Source: Grimontia kaedaensis
GTDB taxonomy: Bacteria; Pseudomonadota; Gammaproteobacteria; Enterobacterales; Vibrionaceae
Assembly (NCBI RefSeq): GCF_023746615.1
Contig: NZ_CP082275.1
Span: 3,038,001-3,102,000 of the forward strand
Reading direction: 5' to 3'
Length of the DNA: 64,000 nt
Of the stretch, positions 15,458 to 25,454 are shown one piece after another. The notes beneath the pieces are model-generated. The model made no database searches, was not told the origin of the DNA, and was given only the letters and a program-made list of their open reading frames with translations. Each line of letters begins with the position of its first letter. Position 1 is the stretch's first letter. A program made the position numbers and the translations under genes.

Positions 15458-17125
15458 ATGGCTGAGTACGTTTATACCATGTCGCGCGTTGGCAAAATCG
15501 TGCCACCGAAGCGTCAGATCCTGAAAGACATCTCTCTGTGCTTTTTCCCGGGTGCCAAAATCGGCGTATTGGGTTTAAACGGCGCAGGTAAATCCACCCT
15601 TCTACGCATCATGGCGGGTATCGATACCGATATCGAAGGTGAAGCACGTGCACAACCTGGCATCAAAGTGGGTTACCTGCCTCAGGAACCAAAACTGGAT
15701 GAAGACAAAACGGTTCGTGAAACTGTGGAAGAAGCGGTTTCTGACGTGGTTGATGCCCTGTCTCGCCTTGACGCTGTTTACGCCGCTTATGCAGAACCAG
15801 ATGCAGACTTCGACGCGCTGGCAAAAGAGCAAGGCGAACTGGAAGCATTGATCCAGGCAAAAGACGGCCACAATCTTGATAACGCCCTTGAGCGTGCTGC
15901 GGATGCACTGCGTCTGCCAGAGTGGGATGCGAAAATTAAGCACCTGTCAGGTGGTGAGCGCCGCCGTGTTGCTATCTGTCGTCTGTTGCTTGAACGCCCA
16001 GATATGCTGCTGCTCGACGAACCAACGAACCACCTGGATGCAGAATCTGTGGGCTGGCTGGAACGCTTCCTGGTTGATTACAACGGCACCGTTGTAGCAA
16101 TCACGCACGACCGTTACTTCCTCGACAACGCAGCAGGCTGGATTCTGGAACTTGACCGTGGTGAAGGTATTCCATGGGAAGGTAACTACACTTCTTGGCT
16201 GGAGCAAAAAGACGCGCGTCTGCAACAAGAAGCGTCATCTGAAAAAGCCCGTCAAAAGACTATCGAGAAAGAACTTGAGTGGGTTCGCCAGAATCCTAAA
16301 GGTCGTCAGGCAAAATCTAAAGCACGTATGGCGCGCTTTGAAGAGCTAAACACCACTGACTACCAGCGCCGTAACGAAACGAACGAACTGTTCATCCCAC
16401 CGGGTCCACGCCTGGGTGACAAGGTTATTGAAGTGAATAACCTGACCAAGTCATTCGGTGACCGCGTCCTCATCGACGATTTGTCGTTCAGCGTGCCTAA
16501 AGGTGCGATTGTGGGCATCATCGGTGCCAACGGTGCGGGTAAATCTACCCTGTTCAAGATGCTAAGCGGCACCGAGCAGCCGGACAGCGGTTCTGTTGAA
16601 ATGGGTGAAACCGTACAACTGGCGTCTGTTGATCAGTTCCGTGACAGCATGGACGACAACAACACCGTTTATCAGGAAATCTCTGAAGGTGCAGAAATTA
16701 TCCGCATCAACAACTTCGAGATCCCTGCACGTGCTTACTGTTCGCGCTTTAACTTCAAAGGCAGCGATCAGCAAAAACGTATCGGCGACTTGTCAGGTGG
16801 TGAGCGTAACCGTGTTCATCTTGCAAAACTGCTAAAAGCGGGCGGTAACGTACTGCTTCTCGATGAACCAACCAACGACCTGGACGTAGAAACCCTGCGT
16901 GCACTGGAAGAAGCGCTGCTGGAGTTCCCTGGCTGTGCCATGGTGATCTCGCACGACCGCTGGTTCCTTGACCGTATCGCGACCCACATTCTGGATTACC
17001 GTGATGAAGGTCAGGTGAACTTCTTCGAAGGTAACTACGCAGAATACAGCGATTGGCTGAAGCAAACGCTGGGCGCAGCAGCTGCACAGCCACACCGAAT
17101 CAAGTACAAGCGCGTGACAAAATAA
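15458..17125 (+). CDS. ettA: Energy-dependent translational throttle protein EttA (ABC-F ATPase)
   Basis: 555 residues with two ABC domains and no membrane segment, as in the ABC-F family. Walker A motifs are GLNGAGKST and GANGAGKST; signatures are LSGGERRRV and LSGGERNRV; Walker B regions are LLLDEPTNHLD and LLLDEPTNDLD. The N-terminal MAEYVYTMSRVGKIVPPKRQ is characteristic of EttA (YjjK), which binds the ribosomal E site and gates entry into the elongation cycle according to ATP/ADP. Placed between slt and the radA/serB region as in related genomes. A strong terminator follows. Confidence 0.97.
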   Translation: MAEYVYTMSRVGKIVPPKRQILKDISLCFFPGAKIGVLGLNGAGKSTLLRIMAGIDTDIEGEARAQPGIKVGYLPQEPKLDEDKTVRETVEEAVSDVVDALSRLDAVYAAYAEPDADFDALAKEQGELEALIQAKDGHNLDNALERAADALRLPEWDAKIKHLSGGERRRVAICRLLLERPDMLLLDEPTNHLDAESVGWLERFLVDYNGTVVAITHDRYFLDNAAGWILELDRGEGIPWEGNYTSWLEQKDARLQQEASSEKARQKTIEKELEWVRQNPKGRQAKSKARMARFEELNTTDYQRRNETNELFIPPGPRLGDKVIEVNNLTKSFGDRVLIDDLSFSVPKGAIVGIIGANGAGKSTLFKMLSGTEQPDSGSVEMGETVQLASVDQFRDSMDDNNTVYQEISEGAEIIRINNFEIPARAYCSRFNFKGSDQQKRIGDLSGGERNRVHLAKLLKAGGNVLLLDEPTNDLDVETLRALEEALLEFPGCAMVISHDRWFLDRIATHILDYRDEGQVNFFEGNYAEYSDWLKQTLGAAAAQPHRIKYKRVTK

Positions 17126-17141
17126 TCACCGCATGTCGAAT

Positions 17142-17166
17142 AGAGGGTCACATCATGTGGCCCTCT
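17142..17166 (+). terminator. Terminator of ettA
   Basis: Stem AGAGGGTCACAT / ATGTGGCCCTCT (one T-G pair) followed by a T-rich tail, 17 bases after the stop. Confidence 0.85.
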
Positions 17167-17310
17167 TTATTTTGGTTACCTGCCAGTTAGCTTTGACTAT
17201 CGATTGATTCATTATTAAGACGCGCAGAACATCACGGAGACTAAACGTCGAAGTAGAGATATAACGTCGACTCTCCTACACTTGGTGTAAAAGGAATTGA
17301 GGGCTTTTCA

Positions 17311-17682
17311 ATGGCAGAACGTCGTAAATTTTCCCGCGTGGTGTATCGTACGCCAGCCACTATCAGGCAAAACGATAAAAGCTGGGAAACCAAAGTACTG
17401 GATCTTTCATTGAAAGGTGCATTGCTTGCCACGCCCGCCGGCTGGGAATCCGGTAACGCTGACGACTATGATTTGAGTTTTCGTCTGAACGATTCAGACA
17501 TTGAGCTGGATATGGATCTGAAGCTTATTCAGGAAAGCGATGAATACCTGCGTTTTCAAATCGACCATATTGATATCGACAGTGCCAGTCACCTTAAACG
17601 TCTAGTGGAGTTGAACGTCGGTAACGATGATTTGCTTCACCGTGAAATTGCACAACTGACAGATCTGAAAGATACCGTATAA
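17311..17682 (+). CDS. Small PilZ-domain protein (c-di-GMP receptor)
   Basis: 123 residues made of little more than one PilZ domain. The c-di-GMP-binding RxxxR motif is near the N-terminus (ERRKFSR) and the second motif is DLSLKG (D-x-S-x-x-G), both intact. Such single-domain PilZ proteins bind c-di-GMP and act by protein contact. An M23 peptidase gene starts 44 bases downstream on the same strand, so the two may be co-transcribed. The target is unknown. Confidence 0.9.
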   Translation: MAERRKFSRVVYRTPATIRQNDKSWETKVLDLSLKGALLATPAGWESGNADDYDLSFRLNDSDIELDMDLKLIQESDEYLRFQIDHIDIDSASHLKRLVELNVGNDDLLHREIAQLTDLKDTV

Positions 17683-17726
17683 TCGCGGTGGTCATATTAA
17701 GCGCATATACATGAAGTAGTAGTAAC

Positions 17727-18761
17727 ATGCCTCACAACATCCGAATCGCCGTCTCTCATGCGAATGGCTCCCGACATTTTGTGCTTTCCCCTTCACTCAA
17801 GAAAGTGTTGCTCTCGCTGCTAGCGACCTTAATTATCGGCATCTTTGCCAGCATCGCGACGATTTATTATCTGAACCATCGCTCGACCACGGCAGAAGTG
17901 ACGCTCAAAAACATGACAGAACAAAGCTCCGAACTTGTTGGTCAGCTTGAAGACCTGAAACAAAAGCGTCAGCAACTCGAGCAGTTGATAAACAATAAAG
18001 AAGAAGAATACGCTCAAATCATCGAAGAAAAAGACAGCCAACTAAGCTATCTGACACAACGTGTTTCGACAGTTGAAGAAGTGTTAGGTCTGGAAAAAGA
18101 AGGCGATGAATCTTTGCCTTTGGCGGAACGCTTGGACGTCGCAGCCATCAACTCTGCTGTCCGCGCTACTATGTTGCAATTGATCCCTAGCGGTAAACCG
18201 ATCGAGAGTTACCGTCGCTCGTCTGGCTATGGCTCACGCACCCATCCAGTAACCGGAAATAAGAAGTTTCACCTTGGCTTGGATTTGACTGCTGATATCG
18301 GCACACCAGTATACGCACCTGCTGATGGTGTCGTGGAATACAAGCGACCAAGCCGTAAAAAAGGCTATGGCAACATGCTGAAGATTGACCATGCCTTTGG
18401 TTTTATGACCTTGTATGCGCACCTTGATAAGTTCAACGTTGAAACCCGTCAGTTTGTCAAAAAAGGCGACTTGATTGGCTGGTCCGGTAACACAGGATTA
18501 TCGACAGGTCCGCATCTTCACTATGAAGTACGATTCCTCGGCCGAGCTCTAAACCCTAAACGCTTTATCGCCTGGACACCAGATAACTTCGAATCCCTGT
18601 TCGAACAAGAGGATAAAGTGAATTGGGCAAGTTTGGTGAAGATTGTCGAAAGCATGGTTTCTACACAGGTTCAGTTAGCATCAGATGCAGTGGCACAATC
18701 TGGCACAGTTACTGCGAAAAGCTTGGATGAACCTGTCGTCACTCTCGCTGCTACCGAGTAG
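17727..18761 (+). CDS. Membrane-anchored M23 (LytM-type) peptidoglycan peptidase
   Basis: 344 residues: a cytoplasmic N-terminus, one transmembrane helix (about 26-49), a coiled coil (about 58-118) and a C-terminal M23 domain (about 165-285). The zinc ligands are visible: His182 and Asp186 (HLGLD), and His265 in GPHLHYE, with His232 (YAHLD) as the catalytic histidine. An intact site predicts an active endopeptidase that cuts peptide cross-links. The topology resembles MepM/YebA and the shape-related M23 proteins near c-di-GMP genes. The upstream PilZ gene may regulate or accompany it. Confidence 0.92.
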   Translation: MPHNIRIAVSHANGSRHFVLSPSLKKVLLSLLATLIIGIFASIATIYYLNHRSTTAEVTLKNMTEQSSELVGQLEDLKQKRQQLEQLINNKEEEYAQIIEEKDSQLSYLTQRVSTVEEVLGLEKEGDESLPLAERLDVAAINSAVRATMLQLIPSGKPIESYRRSSGYGSRTHPVTGNKKFHLGLDLTADIGTPVYAPADGVVEYKRPSRKKGYGNMLKIDHAFGFMTLYAHLDKFNVETRQFVKKGDLIGWSGNTGLSTGPHLHYEVRFLGRALNPKRFIAWTPDNFESLFEQEDKVNWASLVKIVESMVSTQVQLASDAVAQSGTVTAKSLDEPVVTLAATE

Positions 18762-18776
18762 ATAAGAACAAGATAC

Positions 18777-18810
18777 AAAAAAGGCGCCAATTCAAATCGG
18801 CGCCTTTTTT
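18777..18810. terminator. Bidirectional terminator between the M23 gene and radA
   Basis: Perfect stem AAAAAAGGCGCC / GGCGCCTTTTTT with a ten-base loop; A- and T-runs on both sides serve the convergent genes. Confidence 0.92.
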
Positions 18811-18835
18811 AGTTGAAGTATCAATAGTAGAGCTG

Positions 18836-20215
18836 TTAATCCATCTCATCCAACACGGTCAGCACTTCAGATAGCTTGTTCACTCCATACACCTTCATAC
18901 CCGGAATATCTTTTTTAGGTGCATTGGCCATAGGCACGACAGCACGCTTAAAGCCGTGCTTAAATGCTTCTGACAAACGCTCCTGACCGCTTGGCACAGG
19001 GCGAATTTCCCCAGCAAGGCCCACTTCACCGAAGACCACCAAATCACGTGGCAATGGACGGTCACGGAAGCTTGAAATTAGAGCCAAAAGCAAGGCGAGG
19101 TCTGCACTGGTTTCAGTAACTTTGACGCCTCCGACTACGTTGACGAACACATCCTGATCCGACATTTGCAGGCCGCCGTGTTTGTGCAAAACAGCCAGCA
19201 ATAACGCCAATCGGTTTTGCTCAAGACCCACAGCCACACGACGAGGATTAGCCAGTTGGCTGTAATCCACCAACGCCTGAAGTTCTACAAGCAGTGGACG
19301 CGTACCTTCCCAAAGCACCATCACTGAACTGCCAGAGGTGGCTTCTTCACCGCGCGAAAGGAAAATTGCAGATGGGTTACTGACTTCGCGAAGTCCCTGC
19401 CCTGTCATCGCAAACACGCCCAATTCATTCACCGCACCAAAACGGTTTTTATGACTGCGTAGGGTACGGAAACGACTATCACTGGAGCCATCAAGCAATA
19501 CCGAACAGTCTATACAGTGTTCAAGCACTTTCGGGCCCGCGAGTGTGCCGTCTTTGGTGACGTGACCAACCATAAAGATCGCTACATTGTGCTGCTTGGC
19601 ATATCGGGTCAGGGCTGCAGCAGATTCACGAACCTGCGCCACACTACCCGGCGCAGAGGCGATATCGGCACAATGCATCACCTGAATCGAGTCGATAACC
19701 ATAATTTTTGGCTGCTCAGTGCGGGCAATCGAACAGATAGTTTCGACGTTGGTTTCTGACAGCATCTTGAGGTTGTCTTTCGGTAGGCCTAGTCGCTCAG
19801 CGCGCATGGCTACCTGCTGGAGCGACTCTTCACCGGTGACATATAGCGTTGGCATCTGACTAGCCAACCAACACATGGTTTGCAGTAAAAGCGTACTTTT
19901 ACCGGCACCAGGGTTACCACCAATCAAAATCGCCGCTCCTGGCACAATACCGCCACCTAGCACTCGATCGAGTTCTTTAAAGCCACTGGTAAAACGCGGC
20001 ACTTCCTGAAGATCGATAGCAGAGAGCGTCTGAACTTTGGCTTCCGTTGCACCTGCATAACCGGCATATTTTTCTGTGCGCGCCACAGTCGGTGAAGCGG
20101 CCAAACGTACTTCAGTGATCGTGTTCCAAGCCCCACAAGCGGTGCATTGTCCCTGCCAACGCGGATAGTCCGCTCCGCAGTCATTACACACGTAAGCACG
20201 TTTTGTTTTTGCCAT
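18836..20215 (-). CDS. radA: DNA repair protein RadA (Sms)
   Basis: 459 residues from the ATG at 20215 (MAKTKRAYVC), the family start; an upstream ATG adds six residues. An N-terminal zinc finger has Cys10, Cys13, Cys24 and Cys27. The RecA-like core has Walker A GGNPGAGKST (99-108) and the RadA-specific KNRFG motif, and the C-terminal part is the Lon-protease-like domain. RadA helps process recombination intermediates by branch migration. It is divergent from the PilZ gene and close to serB, as in other vibrios and enterics. Confidence 0.97.
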   Translation of the reverse strand: MAKTKRAYVCNDCGADYPRWQGQCTACGAWNTITEVRLAASPTVARTEKYAGYAGATEAKVQTLSAIDLQEVPRFTSGFKELDRVLGGGIVPGAAILIGGNPGAGKSTLLLQTMCWLASQMPTLYVTGEESLQQVAMRAERLGLPKDNLKMLSETNVETICSIARTEQPKIMVIDSIQVMHCADIASAPGSVAQVRESAAALTRYAKQHNVAIFMVGHVTKDGTLAGPKVLEHCIDCSVLLDGSSDSRFRTLRSHKNRFGAVNELGVFAMTGQGLREVSNPSAIFLSRGEEATSGSSVMVLWEGTRPLLVELQALVDYSQLANPRRVAVGLEQNRLALLLAVLHKHGGLQMSDQDVFVNVVGGVKVTETSADLALLLALISSFRDRPLPRDLVVFGEVGLAGEIRPVPSGQERLSEAFKHGFKRAVVPMANAPKKDIPGMKVYGVNKLSEVLTVLDEMD

Positions 20216-20365
20216 GATTGCTCCTGTTACCAATTCTTACATGTATTGCATGCAAGTCTGCGCATAAGTTCACGCCAGAGAAGGGAAAAAAGGTAAGATA
20301 AAGGCGCGATTTGCCGATATACCTTGTGTATTAATTATTTCAGGATTCTACCAGACTTTATCGAG

Positions 20366-22702
20366 ATGAAGGACTACGACAAGACGCTGTTCGATCAGCT
20401 ACTCCCCCTCTACGAGCAAGACGCTTTCGATGCAGTTCTTGCAGAGCTTACACCGAATGATAACGCGTCCGAGCGGCTAATCGCCAAAATGGAAGTGCGA
20501 CGCCTCATGTCTCCTTGCAGCAAGCCAGTTGACCTTCGCGGCAAGGTAGTTGGTGAGTGCCGCCGCTATTTCCTTCATGATGTAAATCACTGGATGGACG
20601 ATGTCGCTATTAATCTGTACCACCGTCGAGTCGATATCTATCAGGGAAAAATGACCATTGGGCTTTGGGAGGAGCTCCACAACACACCGAACAGTTACCG
20701 TGTTTTGCAACGCGAGGGCGATGCGCGTGCGATGGAATCATTAGATACTGTCGACGCTGTACCTATTCGTTTTGGTCACTATCTGTCGAGAAGCGAAAAC
20801 CGTATCCAGCTTTCAACCCGCATTCAAGCTTTCCTGCCTGATGGCACGGAAGTCAATGGGTCGACCATCGACATTTCCAATTCCGGTATGCAGGTCAAAC
20901 TGCCCTCTTCGTTTCGCTATGAAACAGGTTCGACGCTGGTGATTTACTTTCCGCAGTTTGGCGATGAATGCCAGCTTGCAGAGCTTTTCACTGGGCTGAA
21001 CTATCGGGTGGTAGGCGTTGAGCTCAACCTCAATGGCGACAATTTCCAGCGTTTACGCCTACGTTTGATGAGCAGTACCGATGCCATCAAAGAAGCAATC
21101 GAGATAAAATCCCAAACGGATAGTTTGGCTGCAAAAACCGAAAACGAAGACAAGTTCCTTTCTACCCGCTCCCGCGCTTATGAGCAGGTCTTCCTTGAAC
21201 AAACACCTTCGTTGCCCCTGTTTTTCTGTGGCAACAAACTCAGATACAGTCTGCTCACTGAGCAAAACCGTGAACTTTGGGATTACTGGCATGACGAGCG
21301 AAACCAGCCGGTGATAGACAAACTGTTTTCTCCCAAGCGTTTGCAGTACTTGGCACTGGAAGGCTTAACAAACAGCGAAACCCTGGTTTATTGCTTCAAT
21401 CATCAGCATGGTGAGAAAACCTACTTCTTCTCAGCCTGTCCAACAGAACTTGATGCAGAGCTTCGCCACTTGTTCTGGCATGTGGGTAGCTCACGCTCTT
21501 CCTGGCGCGTACTTCGTGTCACTATGGCGAAGATCAGCGAAGAAGATGCGCGACGGTTGCAGGAAGTCTCCCCTGCTTACATCCAGCAAATTGACGATCT
21601 GACCCATATTGCGACGATTCAGGACCTTACGCTTTCGCACGTAAACGGAGATTTTCGTATTCCAATCAAGCCAAAGCATTCGGTCAAAAACCTCAATCAG
21701 TTTGCCCATCCACGGGACCCTATTTTACCTGTAGAAGCCCTACCATCAGTATTGGCACCGCAGCGCAAAGAGCCGCGTTATCAACACCGAACTAAAACAA
21801 CGCTGGTGCATCACCTAAGCGGCGAGTTACAAGGACAGACTATCGATTTCTCTACTCAGGGGCTGAATGTAGTGCTGGATGAACCTTTTAGCGGCAGTAA
21901 GCAGCAGGAAGTCTCGGTAACTTTCACTGATCTCAAGCGCGTTGACCCTAAAGCGCCACTCGGCAACGTGCCTTATAAGGTGGTTCAAATCAGTGAAGAC
22001 AGGACTAACATTAGGCTGGCTCTGCTAAAAGACAGATATAGCAAGCACCGTAGTCACTACCTGCAACGCCTGATAGAGCACAATCAACACAAGCTTTTGC
22101 TCGACAGCGAAAAGCTTCCTGATGCACCGCTTTTGCACGCCATGCACCAGATGTTACTAACCCGTCTGTCCGCAACCCCTTATTTCATTGTTCGCCGTGG
22201 TGAAACGCTTCAGGTGACCGCGATTGGCGCCAATTTCCCGGGTAATGAGCTTAGCCGTCTGCTGCAGAAAAATGCGGGTTCCGGCATGATGTCGCTGCGC
22301 TCAGTGATTGGCGAGTATCTGTCAAAATACGCCAGTCCTGTCACCCGCATTCGCAACCGCGAAGCCCAAGTCCGCCATGAGTTTTATATTTCAGCAACAG
22401 TCACCGACGGTGCCATTATCGACATAACATCCCGACCACTGGAGAGCTTCAGCTCACCGGAAGAGCGCAAGATGTTTATCTCACAGGCTAGAAAACGCGG
22501 TAAGTTCTTTGCTGTCAGAAACTGGCTGCAACCGCTTGATGATGGCATTCAATGGCTGCCTCCAGAAACGCTCGAGTCGCTATTATCTCTATCGACCCAA
22601 CGCGCCAGACAGTTGGAAATGGAATTCACTGACCTCTGTGCTTACGGTGAGATGAGTGATATTACGGATGAAGTACTAAGGCGCCTAGAAATCGGCGGCT
22701 GA
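20366..22702 (+). CDS. plzC: Two-PilZ-domain c-di-GMP receptor (PlzC-like)
   Basis: 778 residues from the ATG at 20366; an upstream TTG (20324) is in frame but less likely. There are two PilZ-type regions. The first (about 145-240) has TIDISNSGMQV. The second (about 470-570) has a full RxxxR (RKEPRYQHR) and TIDFSTQG. The remainder lacks membrane segments and known catalytic motifs. In Vibrio cholerae, PlzC (VC2344) is to my memory encoded between radA and serB, the position seen here, and that is the basis of the symbol. The second domain looks competent for binding c-di-GMP; the first is less certain. Confidence 0.85.
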   Translation: MKDYDKTLFDQLLPLYEQDAFDAVLAELTPNDNASERLIAKMEVRRLMSPCSKPVDLRGKVVGECRRYFLHDVNHWMDDVAINLYHRRVDIYQGKMTIGLWEELHNTPNSYRVLQREGDARAMESLDTVDAVPIRFGHYLSRSENRIQLSTRIQAFLPDGTEVNGSTIDISNSGMQVKLPSSFRYETGSTLVIYFPQFGDECQLAELFTGLNYRVVGVELNLNGDNFQRLRLRLMSSTDAIKEAIEIKSQTDSLAAKTENEDKFLSTRSRAYEQVFLEQTPSLPLFFCGNKLRYSLLTEQNRELWDYWHDERNQPVIDKLFSPKRLQYLALEGLTNSETLVYCFNHQHGEKTYFFSACPTELDAELRHLFWHVGSSRSSWRVLRVTMAKISEEDARRLQEVSPAYIQQIDDLTHIATIQDLTLSHVNGDFRIPIKPKHSVKNLNQFAHPRDPILPVEALPSVLAPQRKEPRYQHRTKTTLVHHLSGELQGQTIDFSTQGLNVVLDEPFSGSKQQEVSVTFTDLKRVDPKAPLGNVPYKVVQISEDRTNIRLALLKDRYSKHRSHYLQRLIEHNQHKLLLDSEKLPDAPLLHAMHQMLLTRLSATPYFIVRRGETLQVTAIGANFPGNELSRLLQKNAGSGMMSLRSVIGEYLSKYASPVTRIRNREAQVRHEFYISATVTDGAIIDITSRPLESFSSPEERKMFISQARKRGKFFAVRNWLQPLDDGIQWLPPETLESLLSLSTQRARQLEMEFTDLCAYGEMSDITDEVLRRLEIGG

Positions 22703-22726
22703 GCCCAAAGAAACAATGAAAAAGCA

Positions 22727-22752
22727 AAAGGGATGTCATTCGACATCCCTTT
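22727..22752. terminator. Bidirectional terminator between the PilZ gene and serB
   Basis: Perfect stem AAAGGGATGTC / GACATCCCTTT with a four-base loop, between convergent genes. Confidence 0.9.
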
Positions 22753-22771
22753 CTTGTTTGGCTTGCTTAAT

Positions 22772-23737
22772 TTACCAGCTCAGGCGCTGAGGCAGCAAAG
22801 AGGCTGACAACACACAGAGTACGCCTCCCAAATCGGCATGACGAACCGCCACCTGCGCCGCCTGCTGCACTTTTGGCTTAGCATGGTAGGCAATACCAAG
22901 ACCTGCGGCAGACATCATGACCAAATCATTGGCACCATCTCCGACCGCTACTGTATTACCTGGCATAAGCTCATAGCGGTCAGCCAGATCACGGAGAATG
23001 TCAGCTTTACGCTGCGCATCCACCACCGAGCCTGCCACTTCACCAGTCAGTTTTCCGTTCTCAATCACCAGTTGGTTTGACTCAGCATAGGCCAGTGACA
23101 GGTCTTCTTTCAGCTTGTCCGAAAACCAGGTAAAGCCACCTGACGCTATCGCGACTTTCCAGCCACGCGCCTGCAAGGAGGCCGTCAGTTGCTTCATGCC
23201 CGGCATGTAAGGAATGTTATCGCGTACTTGCTCTAGCACAGACACATCCGTGCCTTTCAGCGTTGCAACACGTTGGCGAAGGCTAGCTTCAAAGTCGAGT
23301 TCGCCCCGCATGGCACGCTCCGTCACTTCCGCCACTTGCTCACCGACACCTGCCAATTTGGCGATTTCATCAATACACTCAATTTGAATCGCGGTTGAGT
23401 CCATGTCAAACAGCGCTAATCCCGGCTCATAAAGGTTAGGGATATTCTCCAGCGCAGCACAATCCAATGCCAATGCATCGCAAAGCTGCACCACTTCCGG
23501 AGTCAGCTCACCACGCATCAGCAGGACTTCGTAAAGTCCAACAGTCCAGCCTGTCAGGGGAAATACTGGCTCACCGAGCAGAAAAGAAAGGTCATCCAGA
23601 GAACCAGGGCTTATGTGCAAGCCATACAGAATCCATCCTGCCTGACGACTGTCGGAAGGACGAAATTCTCGGATAGAAGGAAAACGGTTGAGCAGCTTAA
23701 CGTGCTTTTTGATCGGATAGGCTGAAAATGCATCCAT
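22772..23737 (-). CDS. serB: Phosphoserine phosphatase
   Basis: 321 residues. An N-terminal ACT-like region (about 1-100) precedes a HAD phosphatase core with ALFDMDSTA (nucleophile Asp111, acid/base Asp113), ASGGFTWF, and GDGANDLVMM. It carries out the last step of serine biosynthesis, O-phosphoserine to serine. It is divergent from ytjB, the same arrangement as in E. coli (serB/ytjB). Confidence 0.96.
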   Translation of the reverse strand: MDAFSAYPIKKHVKLLNRFPSIREFRPSDSRQAGWILYGLHISPGSLDDLSFLLGEPVFPLTGWTVGLYEVLLMRGELTPEVVQLCDALALDCAALENIPNLYEPGLALFDMDSTAIQIECIDEIAKLAGVGEQVAEVTERAMRGELDFEASLRQRVATLKGTDVSVLEQVRDNIPYMPGMKQLTASLQARGWKVAIASGGFTWFSDKLKEDLSLAYAESNQLVIENGKLTGEVAGSVVDAQRKADILRDLADRYELMPGNTVAVGDGANDLVMMSAAGLGIAYHAKPKVQQAAQVAVRHADLGGVLCVLSASLLPQRLSW

Positions 23738-23920
23738 TGCATAAATTCCTTTTAGTCAGATGTCCCTACTATATCAAAGAGTGCGGCAGATCACAGCAGG
23801 GGGCGTACTTGTCACTTACTTGCTTTTTTCCAATCAGAACAGCAAACTGAATCAGTGAGTGTTCACCCCACTCCATTTGTTGCGGTAACACGTTGGACAC
23901 CGCCTTAGCTTGGACAGCTT

Positions 23921-24529
23921 ATGCTTCAAATCAATAAAAAACGCCTAAAAAGGCTTTGGCAGTTTATTGTTGTAGTTGCTTGTTTTTCTACAGTAATGAT
24001 GCTGTTTATGTACAGTAACCAACTGAATAATCGCAATTACAAAATGCTCTACGACCAGACAGAATCTCTGTCCCGCGTTATTCTCCGTCAAGCCGCAGCT
24101 TCTTTGAATAAAGCGCTCTCGAATGATGACATGGAAGCCGTGCAGCAGTTAGTCACTAACCTACAGAACGAACCGTTGATCCTTGATGCGGCTGTTTATG
24201 ATGTAAAAGGGAATTTGGTGGCAAGCTCCTTAGGGGCAATGCCTCTAGAACAACTGACTGGCCTCAATACACCGCTCTCTGTCGCCAGTATTGGCAGGCA
24301 ACAGCTTGTTGAACCGATCGCAGAAGATGGTCATATATCGGGCTTTGTGCGTATCACGCTTGAACATGGACAGGTGATTAAAGCGGCCTCAAACCGCCTT
24401 GAGCAAAGCATCAACTTAGTACGCGCCATGATTCTGGTGGCCATCGCCACAGGTGCCCTGCTGATCTTCACTTTCGCTAACCGCAAGGACTTATTGCGCT
24501 CCACGTTTTTGTTGAAGAGTAACGACTAG
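23921..24529 (+). CDS. ytjB: YtjB/AhpA (SMP) family membrane protein
   Basis: 202 residues with two transmembrane helices (about 12-31 and 168-186) around an extracytoplasmic domain of about 135 residues, plus a short cytoplasmic tail. The pattern and the position divergent to serB identify the Smp/YtjB/AhpA family. The molecular role is poorly defined. There is no catalytic motif. Confidence 0.85.
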   Translation: MLQINKKRLKRLWQFIVVVACFSTVMMLFMYSNQLNNRNYKMLYDQTESLSRVILRQAAASLNKALSNDDMEAVQQLVTNLQNEPLILDAAVYDVKGNLVASSLGAMPLEQLTGLNTPLSVASIGRQQLVEPIAEDGHISGFVRITLEHGQVIKAASNRLEQSINLVRAMILVAIATGALLIFTFANRKDLLRSTFLLKSND

Positions 24530-24581
24530 AAGAACAAAGAGCCGTCCTAGGTCCTAGCGGGAGTTTTCCCCAAAACACAAA

Positions 24582-24603
24582 AAGGATGGCCTAAGCCATC
24601 CTT
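24582..24603. terminator. Terminator hairpin between ytjB and deoD
   Basis: Stem AAGGATGGC / GCCATCCTT with a four-base loop and A/T flanks, between convergent ytjB and deoD. Confidence 0.75.
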
Positions 24604-24628
24604 CTTCATCGTCATCTGTCATTAGAAC

Positions 24629-25354
24629 TTACGCTTCTTCCGCGTCGCCCAGCAGTACAGATTCCAGTGCGATTTCAATCATTTCGTTGAACGTGGTTTG
24701 ACGCTCGTCAGAAGTGGTTTGCTCGCCAGTCTTGATGTGGTCAGATACAGTACAGATAGTCAGTGCTTTCGCGCCGAATTCTGCTGCTACACCGTAGATA
24801 CCCGCTGCTTCCATTTCCACACCCAGGATGCCGTACTTCGCCATGGTGTCGAAGAAATCTGGTTCTGGAGAGTAAAACAGGTCAGCAGAGAAGATATTAC
24901 CTACACGTACATTGATGCCTTTCGCTTTCGCTGCATCAACTGCATTGCGGGTCATCTCGAAATCAGCAATCGCAGCGAAATCGTGACCGTTGAAACGGGT
25001 ACGGTTGATTTTCGCATCAGTAGACGCGCCAACACCGATGATAACTTCACGCAGTTTTACGTCTTCACGAACTGCACCACAGCTACCCACGCGGATGATT
25101 TTCTTCACGCCGAAGTCTTTGATCAGCTCAGTCGCGTAGATTGAGCATGATGGGATACCCATACCATGGCCCATGACAGAGATTTTGCGGCCTTTGTAGG
25201 TGCCGGTGAAACCGAACATGTTGCGAACATCACAAACTTGCTTAACATCTTCCAGGAAGGTTTCTGCAATGTATTTTGCGCGCAGCGGGTCGCCTGGCAT
25301 CAGAACTACATCTGCAAAATCACCCATTTCGGCATTGATATGTGGAGTTGCCAT
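24629..25354 (-). CDS. deoD: Purine nucleoside phosphorylase
   Basis: 241 residues, the normal size for the hexameric low-molecular-mass family. Landmarks are MATPHINAEMGDFADVVLMPGDP, the GMGIPSCSIYATEL and GSCGAV segments, GVEMEAAG, and VSDHIKTGEQT. It splits purine (deoxy)nucleosides with phosphate. It is the last gene of the deoC-deoA-deoB-deoD order. A gap of 100 bases separates it from deoB and contains a six-base CGCAGC/GCTGCG inverted repeat (25405-25435) of unknown importance. Confidence 0.97.
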   Translation of the reverse strand: MATPHINAEMGDFADVVLMPGDPLRAKYIAETFLEDVKQVCDVRNMFGFTGTYKGRKISVMGHGMGIPSCSIYATELIKDFGVKKIIRVGSCGAVREDVKLREVIIGVGASTDAKINRTRFNGHDFAAIADFEMTRNAVDAAKAKGINVRVGNIFSADLFYSPEPDFFDTMAKYGILGVEMEAAGIYGVAAEFGAKALTICTVSDHIKTGEQTTSDERQTTFNEMIEIALESVLLGDAEEA

Positions 25355-25454
25355 TTTCTATTTCCTTTTGATCAAATTTCGGAGTCAACCGATGCTTATC
25401 TGGCCGCAGCTTAGGTAATTTTCCAAACTGCTGCGACCGGAATTTAGTGTGGAA

